A stretch of DNA of 64,000 bases. Source: Agrobacterium arsenijevicii. GTDB lineage: Bacteria > Pseudomonadota > Alphaproteobacteria > Rhizobiales > Rhizobiaceae. Below, one piece after another: positions 18,229 through 28,921 of this stretch. Both the position numbers and the translations under genes were made by a program. Position 1 is the stretch's first letter, and every line of letters starts with the position of its first letter. The stretch is from assembly GCA_000949895.1 (NCBI GenBank), contig JWIT01000008.1, positions 121,966-185,965 on the forward strand, written 5' to 3'. Below the pieces are notes generated by a model. The model did not search any database. It was not told the origin of the DNA and saw nothing but the letters and a program-made list of their open reading frames with translations.

Positions 18229-18927
18229 TCAGACGAGACCGAGATTACGCTGCATGGCGGCCTGAAAATGCGCCAGCAGAGCTTTCTCGGCAGCATCCGC
18301 ATTCCGCGTGGCGCAAGCTTCGAGAATGTCGATATGCTCCTTGAGGGTGCGTATGAAAATCGGGGCGGTAACATTCCGCTCCAGCCTCAGGAGTCGCAGG
18401 TAATTGTGCATTCGCCGGTAGGCGCTTTCGATGAGGGGATTGCGCAAAGCCTGAATGATATGCCCGTGCAGATCCAGCTCGAGCGCATCCATCTCAAGCA
18501 ATTGCTCAGGACCGATTCCGTCCCGCTCCACGCGGCGCAAAAGCCGGGAATGCCGCACCTCCAGGGCATTCATCACCTGCTCGTCCGCCTCTTCCGCAAA
18601 GACGCGAACGGCCGCACGCTCGACGATCGAACGAAACTGGTAGGTGGAACGGGTAAGCTCCAGACCCGGCCTGACGAACTGGATGCCGGAGCGCGGATGA
18701 ATGGTCAGAATGCCCTCCGCGTCCAATACCCGCAGGGCATCCCGAAGCGGGCCGACTGGAACATCGACGATCGCCGAAAGCTCGTTCTGGGAAATGAACG
18801 CACCCACGGGAACCTTTCGTTCAAACAGGCTCTCCAGGATGCGATCATAGGCAACGTCACTGAGACGGCGCGCACCGGTATCGGCAGCGTTCGATTTTAG
18901 ATTGCGTGGCTCTTGCAGTTTTTTCAT
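18229..18927 (-). CDS. GntR family transcriptional regulator (FCD subfamily)
   Basis: Regulator of 232 aa. The winged helix-turn-helix includes FISQNELSAIVDVPVGPLRDALRVL, with the FCD all-helical ligand domain behind it (RSIVERAAVRVFAEEAD, then LHGHIIQALRN with putative metal-binding His). The ATG at 18927 was preferred to one 33 codons upstream because the longer form would overlap the operator and most of the gap to the enolase gene. It lies between the importer operon and the divergent enolase gene; both flanks carry the same palindrome, so it most likely represses both. Confidence 0.92.
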   Translation of the reverse strand: MKKLQEPRNLKSNAADTGARRLSDVAYDRILESLFERKVPVGAFISQNELSAIVDVPVGPLRDALRVLDAEGILTIHPRSGIQFVRPGLELTRSTYQFRSIVERAAVRVFAEEADEQVMNALEVRHSRLLRRVERDGIGPEQLLEMDALELDLHGHIIQALRNPLIESAYRRMHNYLRLLRLERNVTAPIFIRTLKEHIDILEACATRNADAAEKALLAHFQAAMQRNLGLV

Positions 18928-18947
18928 GGCTACAGTATCTATCCTCT

Positions 18948-18959
18948 CTGATAGATCAG
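18948..18959. promoter_or_regulatory. GntR operator between the regulator and enolase-superfamily genes
   Basis: CTGATAGATCAG, a perfect palindrome around AG, lies in the 63-base gap between the divergent genes and is repeated exactly (as its complement) at 18145-18156. Two identical copies on the two sides of the regulator gene identify it as the likely recognition site. Confidence 0.75.
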
Positions 18960-18990
18960 TTAAACGTAGTAAGCGATCAAAGAGCTCAAT

Positions 18991-20133
18991 ATGCCCATTT
19001 CCCAATTTCGTATAACGCGTTTTCAATTCGCCCGCGACCGCGTAATCGGCGACAGCCAGGTCCGAGCCGACGACGCCAACATCGCAGCCCTGGAACTGGT
19101 TTCCGAAAACGGCGAGGTGGGGCTAGGATTCATCCAAACCCTGTTCCACCCACTGCCCGACCAGAACGAGATCGAAGCGGTATTTGAAAACGAGGTCTGG
19201 CCGACACTGAAGGGGAATAAGGCGATTGCGCTTGTTCACCGTGTGAACCGTCCCCGCGGCGGAAATCAACGGGCCTATTCGCTACCTTTTCACGAAGCCA
19301 TTCAGGTCGCCCTCTGGGACCTTGCCGCAAAGCAGGCCGGAATGCCACTGCACCAGCTTCTGGGCAGCAGGCGGGAGCGTGTTCGCGCTTACGCCAGCGG
19401 CCTCGATTTCCACCTGAGCGACGATGCCTTTTGCGCGCTGTTTTCGCATGCGGCGAGCCTTGGATATACGACATTCAAGATAAAGGTCGGCCATCCCGAT
19501 TTCACCCGCGACCTGCGCCGGCTCGATCTGCTGCGCAAGGTAGTGCCGGAGGGATCACAGGTCATGATTGATCCCAACGAAGCCTGGAATTCCAAGGAAG
19601 CCCTTGTCAAATTGACGGCGATCCGGGATGCGGGCCACGATCTGCTGTGGGTCGAGGACCCGATATTGCGCCACGATTTCGAGGGGCTGCGCACGCTGCG
19701 CCACGCCGTCAACTGGACGCAGATCAATAGCGGCGAATATCTCGACCTCGCCGGAAAGCGCGTTCTGCTGGACAATCATGGCACCGATATCCTGAACGTG
19801 CACGGTCAGGTGACGGACGTGATGCGCATCGGCTGGCTGGCCGCCGAGATGGGCGTGCCGATCAGCCTGGGGAATACCTTCCTGGAAGTCGGTGTGCATA
19901 TGGCGGCAGCGCTGCCGGAGGTCGAATGGCTGGAATATTCCTTCCAGAATTTCGACCATCTGGTGGAAACACCCATCGAAATCCGCGACGGCTACGCCTA
20001 TGCACCCAACCGTCCCGGCCACGGTCTCGTGCTTGCAGAGGAAGCAAGGCGCGAATGGGCAAGGCCCAAGCGCCTCGAACGATCGCAGCTCGGACCGGCA
20101 CCGAAAAACAACCGGCTGCCCGTTCTTCCCTGA
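18991..20133 (+). CDS. Enolase superfamily protein (mandelate racemase/muconate lactonizing enzyme type)
   Basis: Protein of 380 aa with an N-terminal capping domain and a C-terminal barrel. It probably acts on a sugar acid by abstracting the proton next to the carboxylate. Lys163 and Lys165 (KIK) match the K-x-K base. Mg ligands are Asp194, Glu222 and Glu249; Asp266 matches the Asp of the His-Asp dyad, and Glu315 (WLEY) the electrophilic acid. The position of the dyad His of mandelate racemase is Asn295 (SLGNTF). Thus the R-face base is missing while the S-face Lys is kept, which argues against a racemase. Divergent from its GntR gene, under the shared palindrome. Reaction unknown. Confidence 0.88.
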   Translation: MPISQFRITRFQFARDRVIGDSQVRADDANIAALELVSENGEVGLGFIQTLFHPLPDQNEIEAVFENEVWPTLKGNKAIALVHRVNRPRGGNQRAYSLPFHEAIQVALWDLAAKQAGMPLHQLLGSRRERVRAYASGLDFHLSDDAFCALFSHAASLGYTTFKIKVGHPDFTRDLRRLDLLRKVVPEGSQVMIDPNEAWNSKEALVKLTAIRDAGHDLLWVEDPILRHDFEGLRTLRHAVNWTQINSGEYLDLAGKRVLLDNHGTDILNVHGQVTDVMRIGWLAAEMGVPISLGNTFLEVGVHMAAALPEVEWLEYSFQNFDHLVETPIEIRDGYAYAPNRPGHGLVLAEEARREWARPKRLERSQLGPAPKNNRLPVLP

Positions 20134-20161
20134 AGAGACATTCGCGATCAGACAAGGTTAA

Positions 20162-20185
20162 GCCGCCGGGTCCACACCCGGCGGC
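20162..20185. terminator. Bidirectional terminator between the enolase-superfamily and DJ-1 genes
   Basis: GCCGCCGGGT (20162-20171) pairs with ACCCGGCGGC (20176-20185) over a 4-base loop. It lies between convergent genes. AATTTCGTCGTT follows on the plus strand, a weak T-rich tail. Confidence 0.75.
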
Positions 20186-20205
20186 AATTTCGTCGTTAAA
20201 TGCCC

Positions 20206-20793
20206 TTAGCTGTGGGTGATCTTCGTGCCGAGCACCTTGAGGCACTCACGCATGAATGCGGCCAGACCGGTCCAGCCCTTGGCGGAGACCATATTGCCGT
20301 CGACATAGGCCTCTGTCGGCTTCACGTCGATGAACGTACCACCCACTGCCGTCACTTCCGGTTCACAGGCGCCGAGGCCCGCGACCTTGCGGCCCTTGAG
20401 CACGCCGGGCACAGCCATCAAAATCTGCACGCCGTGGCAGATGGTGAAGATCGGCTTGCCGGTCTCGTGGAAATGACGAACCATGGCCTGAATGCGTTTG
20501 TCGGTGCGGATATATTCCGGACCGCGACCGCCGGCAGCATAGACCGCATCATAATCCTCGACCCGGACTTCGGAAAACGTCTTGTTGATGTCGGCGTAGT
20601 GGCCGAGCTTTTCCGTGTAGGTCTGGTCGCCCTCGAAATCGTGCAGCGACGTCTTGATGCGGTCGCCGGCCTTCTTGTCGGGGCAGATGACGTGGACCGT
20701 ATGGCCCACTGCTTCCATCCCCTGCTGGAACACGAAGATCTCGTATTCCTCGGTAAACTCGCCGGTCAGCATGAGGATTTTCTTGCCGCTCAT
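20206..20793 (-). CDS. DJ-1/PfpI family protein
   Basis: Cytoplasmic protein of 195 aa with the DJ-1/PfpI (class I amidotransferase-like) fold. The nucleophile elbow has Cys119 in FTICHGVQ, and AAGGRGPEYI forms the oxyanion side. Family members act as proteases, glyoxalases, hydrolases or chaperones, so the reaction is open. AGGAGA precedes the ATG at 20793; the reading from 20847 adds a non-family N terminus. It is the last gene of a minus-strand operon behind a ribose-type importer, an unusual companion, separated from the binding-protein gene by a hairpin. It may repair or hydrolyse a reactive intermediate of the imported compound. Confidence 0.88.
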   Translation of the reverse strand: MSGKKILMLTGEFTEEYEIFVFQQGMEAVGHTVHVICPDKKAGDRIKTSLHDFEGDQTYTEKLGHYADINKTFSEVRVEDYDAVYAAGGRGPEYIRTDKRIQAMVRHFHETGKPIFTICHGVQILMAVPGVLKGRKVAGLGACEPEVTAVGGTFIDVKPTEAYVDGNMVSAKGWTGLAAFMRECLKVLGTKITHS

Positions 20794-20826
20794 GTCATGT
20801 CTCCTGTTGTCATTGATTTGGGGCGA

Positions 20827-20846
20827 TGCCCGGCACTGGCCGGGCA
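20827..20846 (-). terminator. Intercistronic hairpin after the binding-protein gene
   Basis: TGCCCGGC (20827-20834) pairs with GCCGGGCA (20839-20846) over the loop ACTG. It lies 10 bases after the binding-protein stop codon and before the DJ-1 gene. No T-run follows, so attenuation or message stabilisation is likelier than full termination. Confidence 0.55.
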
Positions 20847-20856
20847 CCGTTTCGGA

Positions 20857-21825
20857 TCAGAAGGGGGAATTGGGGAAATAGAACTGATCGGCATTTTCCG
20901 GCGTGATCAGCGGCGCACCGAGCAGGAACGAGCCACGTACCGGGGCCTGTCCGCTAAACTGCGCGGCCGTCATATACATGGCCGACTTGATCATCGAAGG
21001 CGGGTAAGGCGTCGAGATCGGCGTGCGCACGTTCTTCTCCTTCACCATCTCGATGACCTGTTTCATGCCGTTACCGCCAAGCGCGAACTTGATGTCCTTG
21101 CGTCCGGCATTGTCGACAGCCTCGAGAACGCCGAGCAACATATCGTCGTCATTGGCCCAGACGGCATCGATCTTCGGATATTTCGCCAGATAATCCTGCA
21201 TCAGCTTGAAGGCTTCGTCCTGGTTCCAGTTGGCATACTGGATGTCGAGGATCTTGATGTTGCTCTTGTTGACGACATCAGAGAAGCCCTTGATGCGCTC
21301 ATCATCAATGACGGTGGGGATGCCGCGCAAGACGACGATCTGACCCTCGCCACCCAGCTTGTCCACCAGCCAGTGTGCCGTGTTGGCGCCGACTGCGATG
21401 TTGTCGCCGGCGACATAGAGATCCTGCACGCTCGGATCGGTGAGGCCACGGTCGACCACCGAAATGAAGGTGCCTTTCTGCTTGATCTGCTCGACCGGAC
21501 CGGTCAGTTCCTCAGAGGTGAAGGGCAGGATGACGAGCGCATCGAGCTTGCGGCTGGCCGAGAGATCCTCGAGCGCCGAGACCTGGGCGGTGGCCGAGGC
21601 GGCTGTCGACAGCACCACATCGATATTCGGGAAAGCGGCCTCGATTTCCTTTTCGGCCTGCTCGGCATGGTAGACGACTCCCCCCGTCCATCCATGCGTC
21701 GCGGCCGGGATCGACACCGCGATCGTCACCTTCTTGTCTTCGGCCTGAACGCTGCCAAGCGGCAGGACAAGGGCCAATGCGGCTGTCGATAACAACAGTC
21801 CGGCTTTCTGGATAATAGACTTCAT
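20857..21825 (-). CDS. Sugar ABC transporter substrate-binding protein (ribose type)
   Basis: Periplasmic binding protein of 322 aa. The signal peptide ends near GSVQA-EDKK, and KVTIAVSIPAATHGWTGG is the first strand region. LVILPFTSEE and YVAGDNIAVG are typical of the Peripla_BP_4 family. AAGGAGGAG precedes the ATG. It follows the permease gene by 30 bases and so lies near the end rather than the start of the operon. The ligand is unknown; the divergent operon encodes enzymes for alcohol/aldehyde oxidation. Confidence 0.93.
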   Translation of the reverse strand: MKSIIQKAGLLLSTAALALVLPLGSVQAEDKKVTIAVSIPAATHGWTGGVVYHAEQAEKEIEAAFPNIDVVLSTAASATAQVSALEDLSASRKLDALVILPFTSEELTGPVEQIKQKGTFISVVDRGLTDPSVQDLYVAGDNIAVGANTAHWLVDKLGGEGQIVVLRGIPTVIDDERIKGFSDVVNKSNIKILDIQYANWNQDEAFKLMQDYLAKYPKIDAVWANDDDMLLGVLEAVDNAGRKDIKFALGGNGMKQVIEMVKEKNVRTPISTPYPPSMIKSAMYMTAAQFSGQAPVRGSFLLGAPLITPENADQFYFPNSPF

Positions 21826-22816
21826 TTTCTCCTCCTTTTGAAGTCAGTGCTGTTTTCAGCGGTTGGCAGTAAAGCGGTGCGCCAGCATGGCGATGATGAT
21901 GATCGCACCCTGTACGGCGGCGACGAGGTATTCCGAGACCATGTCCGAGAGGACCATGACGTTGGCGATGACCTCGAGAATGAGTGCGCCAGCCACGGTG
22001 CCGCCGATGCGCCCGCGTCCGCCGCGCAGAAGCGTGCCGCCGATCACGACAGCGGTGATGACCTGCAATTCCCATAGCTGCCCGGTCGTCGGCGTCGCTG
22101 CGCCGAGACGCGGCACGTAACAGATGGCCGCGATGGCCACGCAGATGCCTTGAATGACATAGGCGCCGGTGCGCACGGCCGCGACGTTGACGCCGGAAAA
22201 GCGGGCGACCTCGACATTGGACCCGGCCGACGTCAGGCGGCGGCCATATTTGGTTTTGTAAAGCAGGAACGCACCGATCATCACGACGACGAAGGTAATG
22301 AGCACCGGATAGGGAATGCCGAAAATGCTGCCGAAATAGACCGGCCGGTAGGCGTCCCGCAGACCACGGTCGATGGGCAGCGAGCCACCATTCGTCATGA
22401 AGGTGATGAAGGCGCGGAAAATCCCCATCGTGCCAAGCGTCACGATGAAGGGCTCGATACGCCCCACCGTCACGATCAGACCGTTGAACAGCCCGCAGAG
22501 TGCGCCGACCACCAGCGCCACACCCGCTCCCATCGGGATGGCCCAGCCGCCGAAAGATGGGGCCAGATGGTTCATCACCATGATCATGATGCCGGTAACG
22601 AAGGCCATCATCGAGCCGACCGACAGGTCGAGCCCGCCCGAAGAGATCACGAAGGTCGCTCCAACCACAATGATGGCGACGAAGGCGCTGCGTGTGACGA
22701 CGTTGATCAGGTTGGCCGACGCCACGAAATTGGAGTTTACCAGCGCACCGATGAGGACAATTACGGCGAGCGCAATGAAGGGTGCGAGATCCGCCCAGCG
22801 GATGCGGCTACCCTCG

Positions 22817-24411
<1,595 letters not shown>

Positions 24412-24415
<4 letters not shown>

Positions 24416-25095
24416 TCGAAAGCCGAAAGCAACCGGTCGCGCGAACGTTCGATATGGATGCGCATGGCGTCGACCGCCGCCTGCGGATCACCCGACCGGA
24501 AGGCCGCGAGCAAATTTTCGTGCTCCTCGAGTGCCTCCTGTGTCACGCGTGTATGAAACATCAGCCGGAAGATATGCAGATGGACATGCTGGTTCGACAG
24601 CGTGCTGCGGATCACGTCATTTCCGGCAATCTTGAGGATAGCATCGTGGAAATGCGCATCCGCGCGGGCGAAACGCGAATAGCGCGTGTTGCGGTCGACC
24701 GGCGTCTCGCCATTGCCCATATCCGCCGCCGAGTTTTCAAGCTGGCGCAGCGCCTCGGGGGTCATATTGAGCGTTGCGAGCCTTGCGGCTTCCGGCTCGA
24801 CCAGCAGACGGAAGGCATAGAGGTCTTCGAACTGCTTTTTCGTCCATTGCGGAGCCGCGCTGTAACCGACCAGATGCTCCTTACGCACAAGCCCCTCCCG
24901 CTCGAGACGGCTCAAAGCCTCACGGATCGGCGTTTGGGAGACGCCGATTTCGCGGGCCAGCACATCGATCGGAATACGCGCACCGGGCGCGATCTCCAGG
25001 GACATCAGCCGGTGGTAGATATTGTCGTAAACGCCATCGACCACGCTGCTCGGGCGAATGCTCGCTCTCGCTTCCCGTTCCGCCGTAAATGCCAC
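24412..25095 (-). CDS. GntR family transcriptional regulator (FCD subfamily)
   Basis: Regulator of 227 aa. The winged helix-turn-helix contains LAREIGVSQTPIREALSRLE, and the FCD domain follows with FRLLVEPEAARLA and an ADAHFHDAILKIAGND metal-site-like segment. The start is set at the GTG at 25095, seven bases after GGAG; no ATG in this position fits. It is the first gene of the importer operon and divergent from the Ldh-ADH-ALDH operon, so it should control both. Ligand unknown. Confidence 0.9.
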
Positions 25096-25115
25096 TTTCA
25101 CTCTCCAATTGCTTC

Positions 25116-25184
25116 TTGACACGTCGGCATTTGTTACAAATAAGATATCGTATGTCAAATACAATATCGTATATGATCCGATAT
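25116..25184. promoter_or_regulatory. Divergent control region with repeated ATATCGTAT
   Basis: TTGACA at 25116-25121 faces the plus-strand operon, with TAAGAT or AATAAG as possible -10. ATATCGTAT occurs at 25145-25153 and again at 25164-25172, a 19-base repeat, and CCGATAT at 25178-25184 is inverted relative to them. These are candidate sites for the divergent GntR protein. Confidence 0.5.
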
Positions 25185-25195
25185 AGGATTTTGAA

Positions 25196-26200
25196 ATGAA
25201 GCTACAACCGGAAAGGCTCCAGCATCTGGCAACGGCCCTGCTTGAAGGGCGAGGTGCCCCGCCCGCCCACGCCCGCCTTCAGGCCGATCTGCTTTTAGAG
25301 GCCGAATTACGCGGGCTGCCTTCGCATGGCCTGCAGCGGCTGCCTCTCATCCTTTCCCGGCTGGACAAGGGAATTACCGACGCCAGAGCATGCGGAACCG
25401 GAACATGGCGCAGGAGGTCATTTCTCAGCGTCGACGGCGAACGTGGTCTCGGACCTGTCGTAATGATGCACGCGATGCAGACCATGCGAAATGTACTGAG
25501 CGAGACAGGAATCGCTGTCGCTGCCATCCACAACGCCAACCATATCGGCATGCTCGCCTATTATGCGGAGGCCGCCGCAAGGGACGGCCTGATCGGCATC
25601 GTCATGTCGACCAGCGAGGCGCTCGTGCATCCGTTTGGCGGAACGCAAGCGATGCTCGGCACCAACCCCATCGCAATCGGCATTCCCTCCGGTGACCGGC
25701 CTTTCGTGCTCGATCTGGCGACCAGTGTCGTTTCCATGGGCAAGATCAACAATCACGCAATGCGCGAAATGCCGATCCCTTCCGGCTGGGTCATGGATGC
25801 GGAAGGCCGCCCGACAACCGATCCGCAGGCGGCGAAAACCGGGGCGATCGCGCCCTTCGGCGGCGCGAAAGGCTACGGGCTCGGTCTCGCAATCGAACTT
25901 CTCGTCGCAGCGCTCGCCGGTTCCGATCTCGCGCCCGATGTGCATGGCACGCTCGACGATACCCACCCGGCCAACAAGGGCGACCTTCTCATTCTCATCG
26001 ACGCGGCAGCGGGAGATGGCAGCGCCCAGTCGCTTGCGACCTATTTGGACCGTCTGCGCCTGTCCCGCCCGGCCGATCCTGCAAACCCGGTAGCAATTCC
26101 AGGTGATGGCGCGCGTCAGCGCCGCGCCGAAACTGAATGCACGGGAATAGAGCTGCCACAGCCGCTTTTAGATCAGCTTATGGCGCTCGAGGCCGCCTGA
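25196..26200 (+). CDS. Malate/L-lactate/ureidoglycolate dehydrogenase (Ldh) family oxidoreductase
   Basis: NAD(P)-dependent 2-hydroxyacid or cyclic imino acid oxidoreductase of 334 aa. Family marks are NANHIGMLAYYAE (active-site His region), STSEALVHPFGG and LGTNPIAIGIP, with VLDLATSV in the nucleotide-binding part. The family includes sulpholactate, ureidoglycolate and piperideine-2-carboxylate enzymes, so the substrate is open. First gene of a four-gene plus-strand operon divergent from GntR and a ribose-type importer. The following gene starts 20 bases downstream. Confidence 0.88.
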   Translation: MKLQPERLQHLATALLEGRGAPPAHARLQADLLLEAELRGLPSHGLQRLPLILSRLDKGITDARACGTGTWRRRSFLSVDGERGLGPVVMMHAMQTMRNVLSETGIAVAAIHNANHIGMLAYYAEAAARDGLIGIVMSTSEALVHPFGGTQAMLGTNPIAIGIPSGDRPFVLDLATSVVSMGKINNHAMREMPIPSGWVMDAEGRPTTDPQAAKTGAIAPFGGAKGYGLGLAIELLVAALAGSDLAPDVHGTLDDTHPANKGDLLILIDAAAGDGSAQSLATYLDRLRLSRPADPANPVAIPGDGARQRRAETECTGIELPQPLLDQLMALEAA

Positions 26201-26220
26201 ATTATCGGAGGAGACACGGA

Positions 26221-27420
26221 ATGAACCTTTTCGGCACATTGAGAGCGCCACGCGAACTGCTTTTCGGCGCCGGACAGCGGCATGCACTCGGCGTCGTCGC
26301 CGCCAGGCTCGGCAAGCGTGCGCTGATCGTCACGGATACACGTCTTGCGGCCGATGCCGACTTCCTGATGCTTGTCCGGCAACTTGAAGACGCCGGTCTC
26401 GCCGTCATCGTCGACAGCTCCACCCTTCCCGACGTTCCCGTCGATTCCGCCGTAAGCAGCGCCGAGCGTGCCCGCAGTTTTTCGCCGGACCTCGTGATCG
26501 GTATAGGCGGTGGTTCGTGTCTGGACATGGCCAAATGCCTGGCTCTGCTTCTCACCCATGGCGGACGGCCGCAGGACTATTACGGTGAGCACACCGTGCC
26601 GGGGGCCGTAATGCCGTTGATCGCCATTCCCACCACCGCCGGCACCGGCTCAGAGGTGACACCCGTTGCCGTGCTGTCCGATGTTGAACGCAGCCTGAAG
26701 GTCGGCATTTCCAGCCCTTATCTGATCCCGACCGTCTCCATCTGCGATCCGGAACTTACCCTGTCCTGCCCGCCCGGACTGACAGCGATTGCCGGGGCCG
26801 ATGCGCTGACACATGCGATCGAGGCCTTCACGGCGATCCGGCGCGACCCCGTTCCGGGTATTGCCCAGCAACGCGTCTTCGTCGGCAAGAACGAAATGTC
26901 GGATCACTTCGCGCTCAGCGCCATCACCCTGCTGTGGCAGGGGCTGGAAGCGGCCTGCAAAAACGGCGCGGACCAGGCCGCGCGTGAAAAGGTGATGCTG
27001 GGCGCAACGCTTGCGGGGCTGGCCTTCGGTGTGGCGGGAACCGCTGCCGCCCACGCGATCCAGTATCCTGTCGGCGCCCTCACCCATACCGCCCACGGCC
27101 TCGGTGTCGCCTGCCTCATGCCCTATGTCATGACGTGGAACGCGCCGGTCATCCGAAGCGAGCTTGCAAGGATTGCGCAGGCCGCCGGTCTCGACGGGCC
27201 GGATGATGTCATTCCCGAACTCGTCTCGCTCTTTGCGCGGATCGGCATTCCATCGACGCTCTGCGAACTCGGCCTTGAAGAGAGCCGGATCGGCTGGGTG
27301 GCAGAACAAAGTAGCGGCATCACCCGCCTCATACAGAACAATCCGCGCCCTCTGAACCCGCAAGAAATGCACACCCTCGTCGCTGCCGCCTATAATGGCG
27401 ACCGGTCACGCCTGAATTGA
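26221..27420 (+). CDS. Iron-containing (group III) alcohol dehydrogenase
   Basis: Metal-dependent alcohol dehydrogenase of 399 aa that interconverts an alcohol and an aldehyde with NAD(P). GIGGGSCLDMAK binds the cofactor, and the metal ligands are visible in ALTHAIEAF, AAAHAIQYPVG and TAHGLGVACLMPYV plus the Asp of SICDPEL. The start is at 26221 behind GGAGGAG; a reading from 26137 would overlap the upstream gene. Between an Ldh-family enzyme and an aldehyde dehydrogenase, it probably makes the aldehyde used by the next enzyme. Confidence 0.92.
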   Translation: MNLFGTLRAPRELLFGAGQRHALGVVAARLGKRALIVTDTRLAADADFLMLVRQLEDAGLAVIVDSSTLPDVPVDSAVSSAERARSFSPDLVIGIGGGSCLDMAKCLALLLTHGGRPQDYYGEHTVPGAVMPLIAIPTTAGTGSEVTPVAVLSDVERSLKVGISSPYLIPTVSICDPELTLSCPPGLTAIAGADALTHAIEAFTAIRRDPVPGIAQQRVFVGKNEMSDHFALSAITLLWQGLEAACKNGADQAAREKVMLGATLAGLAFGVAGTAAAHAIQYPVGALTHTAHGLGVACLMPYVMTWNAPVIRSELARIAQAAGLDGPDDVIPELVSLFARIGIPSTLCELGLEESRIGWVAEQSSGITRLIQNNPRPLNPQEMHTLVAAAYNGDRSRLN

Positions 27421-27440
27421 GTTGAAAAGGATTTCCCGCC

Positions 27441-28904
27441 ATGACGTTCCACACCAAGATCACCGGCTATGCCGACCCCGCCCTCCACGCCGAGGGCCTT
27501 TATATCGGCGGCAAATGGCATAAGGGCGGCGGTATAGCCGTGATGGATCCCTCGACGGGGAACAGGCTCGCCGAGGTTGCTGACGCCTCTGTCGAAGACG
27601 CGATGCGCGCCGTCGATGCGGCGGAAGCAGCAGCCGCCGGATGGCGTGCCACCCCGGCCCGACAGCGCTCGGAAATCCTGCGCCGCTGGTTCCAGCTGAT
27701 GACGCAGCATGCGGAAGAACTCGCGACGCTCATCGCGCTGGAGAACGGCAAGGCGCTGCCCGATGCGCGCGGCGAAGTGGCCTATGCCGCCGAATTTTTC
27801 CGCTGGTATGCGGAAGAGGCAACGCGCATTCCCGGCGAATTCCGCCACACCCCTTCCGGTTCGCACCATATCCTCGTCGATCACGAGCCGATTGGCATCG
27901 CGGTGCTGATCACGCCGTGGAATTTCCCGGCTGCCATGGCGACCCGCAAGATCGGTCCGGCGCTTGCCGCCGGCTGCACGGTGATCCTGAAGCCCGCCTC
28001 CGAGACACCGCTGACGGCCTATGCCATGGCGCGGCTCGGCGAGGAGGCAGGCGTGCCGGCAGGCGTCGTCAACGTGCTGACCACGAGCAATCCGAGCGGG
28101 GTGACGAATGCCATGCTCGCCGATCCGCGTGTGCGCAAACTCTCCTTCACCGGCTCGACCGGTGTCGGCCGCACGCTTCTCGGCGAGGCCGCCAAGTCGG
28201 TGGTCAGTTGTTCGATGGAACTGGGCGGCAACGCGCCCTTCCTCGTTTTCGACGATGCCGATCTGGAAGCTGCTCTCGATGGCGCGATGATCGCCAAGAT
28301 GCGCAATGCTGGCGAAGCCTGCACCGCCGCCAACCGCTTCTACGTGCAGGCCGGCATACACGACGCCTTCGTCGCCAGCCTCACCGCCCGCATGGCGGCG
28401 CTGAAGATCGGTCCGGGTTATGATCCGGCCACGCAATGCGGCCCGATGATCACCACCAATGCGGTGCGCAAGATCGACAGGCTCGTTACCGATGCGATTG
28501 CATTGGGCGCGCGCGCGACGACCGGCGGCAAACCGCTTGCAGAAAACGGCTATTTCTATCCGCCGACCGTGCTCGAAAACGTTCCGACCAATGCTGCAAT
28601 CGCCCACGAGGAAATCTTCGGCCCCGTCGCGCCGGTCTATAAATTCGAGAGCGAGGACGATGCCGTTCGTCTGGCGAACAACACCGAATATGGCCTCGCC
28701 GCCTATATCTACAGCCGCGACCTGAAACGCGCTCTGGCGGTGGGCAAACGCCTCGAAACCGGCATGCTCGGCATTAACAGGGGCCTGATGTCGGATCCGG
28801 CAGCACCCTTCGGCGGCGTCAAGCAGAGCGGCCTTGGCCGTGAAGGCGGTGTTACCGGCATACTGGAATTCATGGAGGCAAAGTACTACGCAGTGGATTA
28901 CTGA
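27441..28904 (+). CDS. NAD(P)-dependent aldehyde dehydrogenase
   Basis: Soluble ALDH superfamily enzyme of 487 aa, similar in length and sequence to succinate-semialdehyde dehydrogenases. It shows FTGSTGVGR for cofactor binding, the general base Glu in ELGGNAPF and the catalytic Cys in [17 protein letters not shown] precedes the ATG. As the third gene of the operon after an alcohol dehydrogenase, it should oxidise that enzyme's aldehyde to an acid. A second, distinct member (gabD) lies at 31855. Confidence 0.93.
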   Translation: MTFHTKITGYADPALHAEGLYIGGKWHKGGGIAVMDPSTGNRLAEVADASVEDAMRAVDAAEAAAAGWRATPARQRSEILRRWFQLMTQHAEELATLIALENGKALPDARGEVAYAAEFFRWYAEEATRIPGEFRHTPSGSHHILVDHEPIGIAVLITPWNFPAAMATRKIGPALAAGCTVILKPASETPLTAYAMARLGEEAGVPAGVVNVLTTSNPSGVTNAMLADPRVRKLSFTGSTGVGRTLLGEAAKSVVSCSMELGGNAPFLVFDDADLEAALDGAMIAKMRNAGEACTAANRFYVQAGIHDAFVASLTARMAALKIGPGYDPATQCGPMITTNAVRKIDRLVTDAIALGARATTGGKPLAENGYFYPPTVLENVPTNAAIAHEEIFGPVAPVYKFESEDDAVRLANNTEYGLAAYIYSRDLKRALAVGKRLETGMLGINRGLMSDPAAPFGGVKQSGLGREGGVTGILEFMEAKYYAVDY

Positions 28905-28921
28905 CCATGAAGGAACTGACG

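Noticed and set aside
20200-21792. A 530-codon open frame on the plus strand across the DJ-1 and binding-protein genes
   Set aside because: It spans two genes and a hairpin in antisense, with no domain; explained by codon bias.
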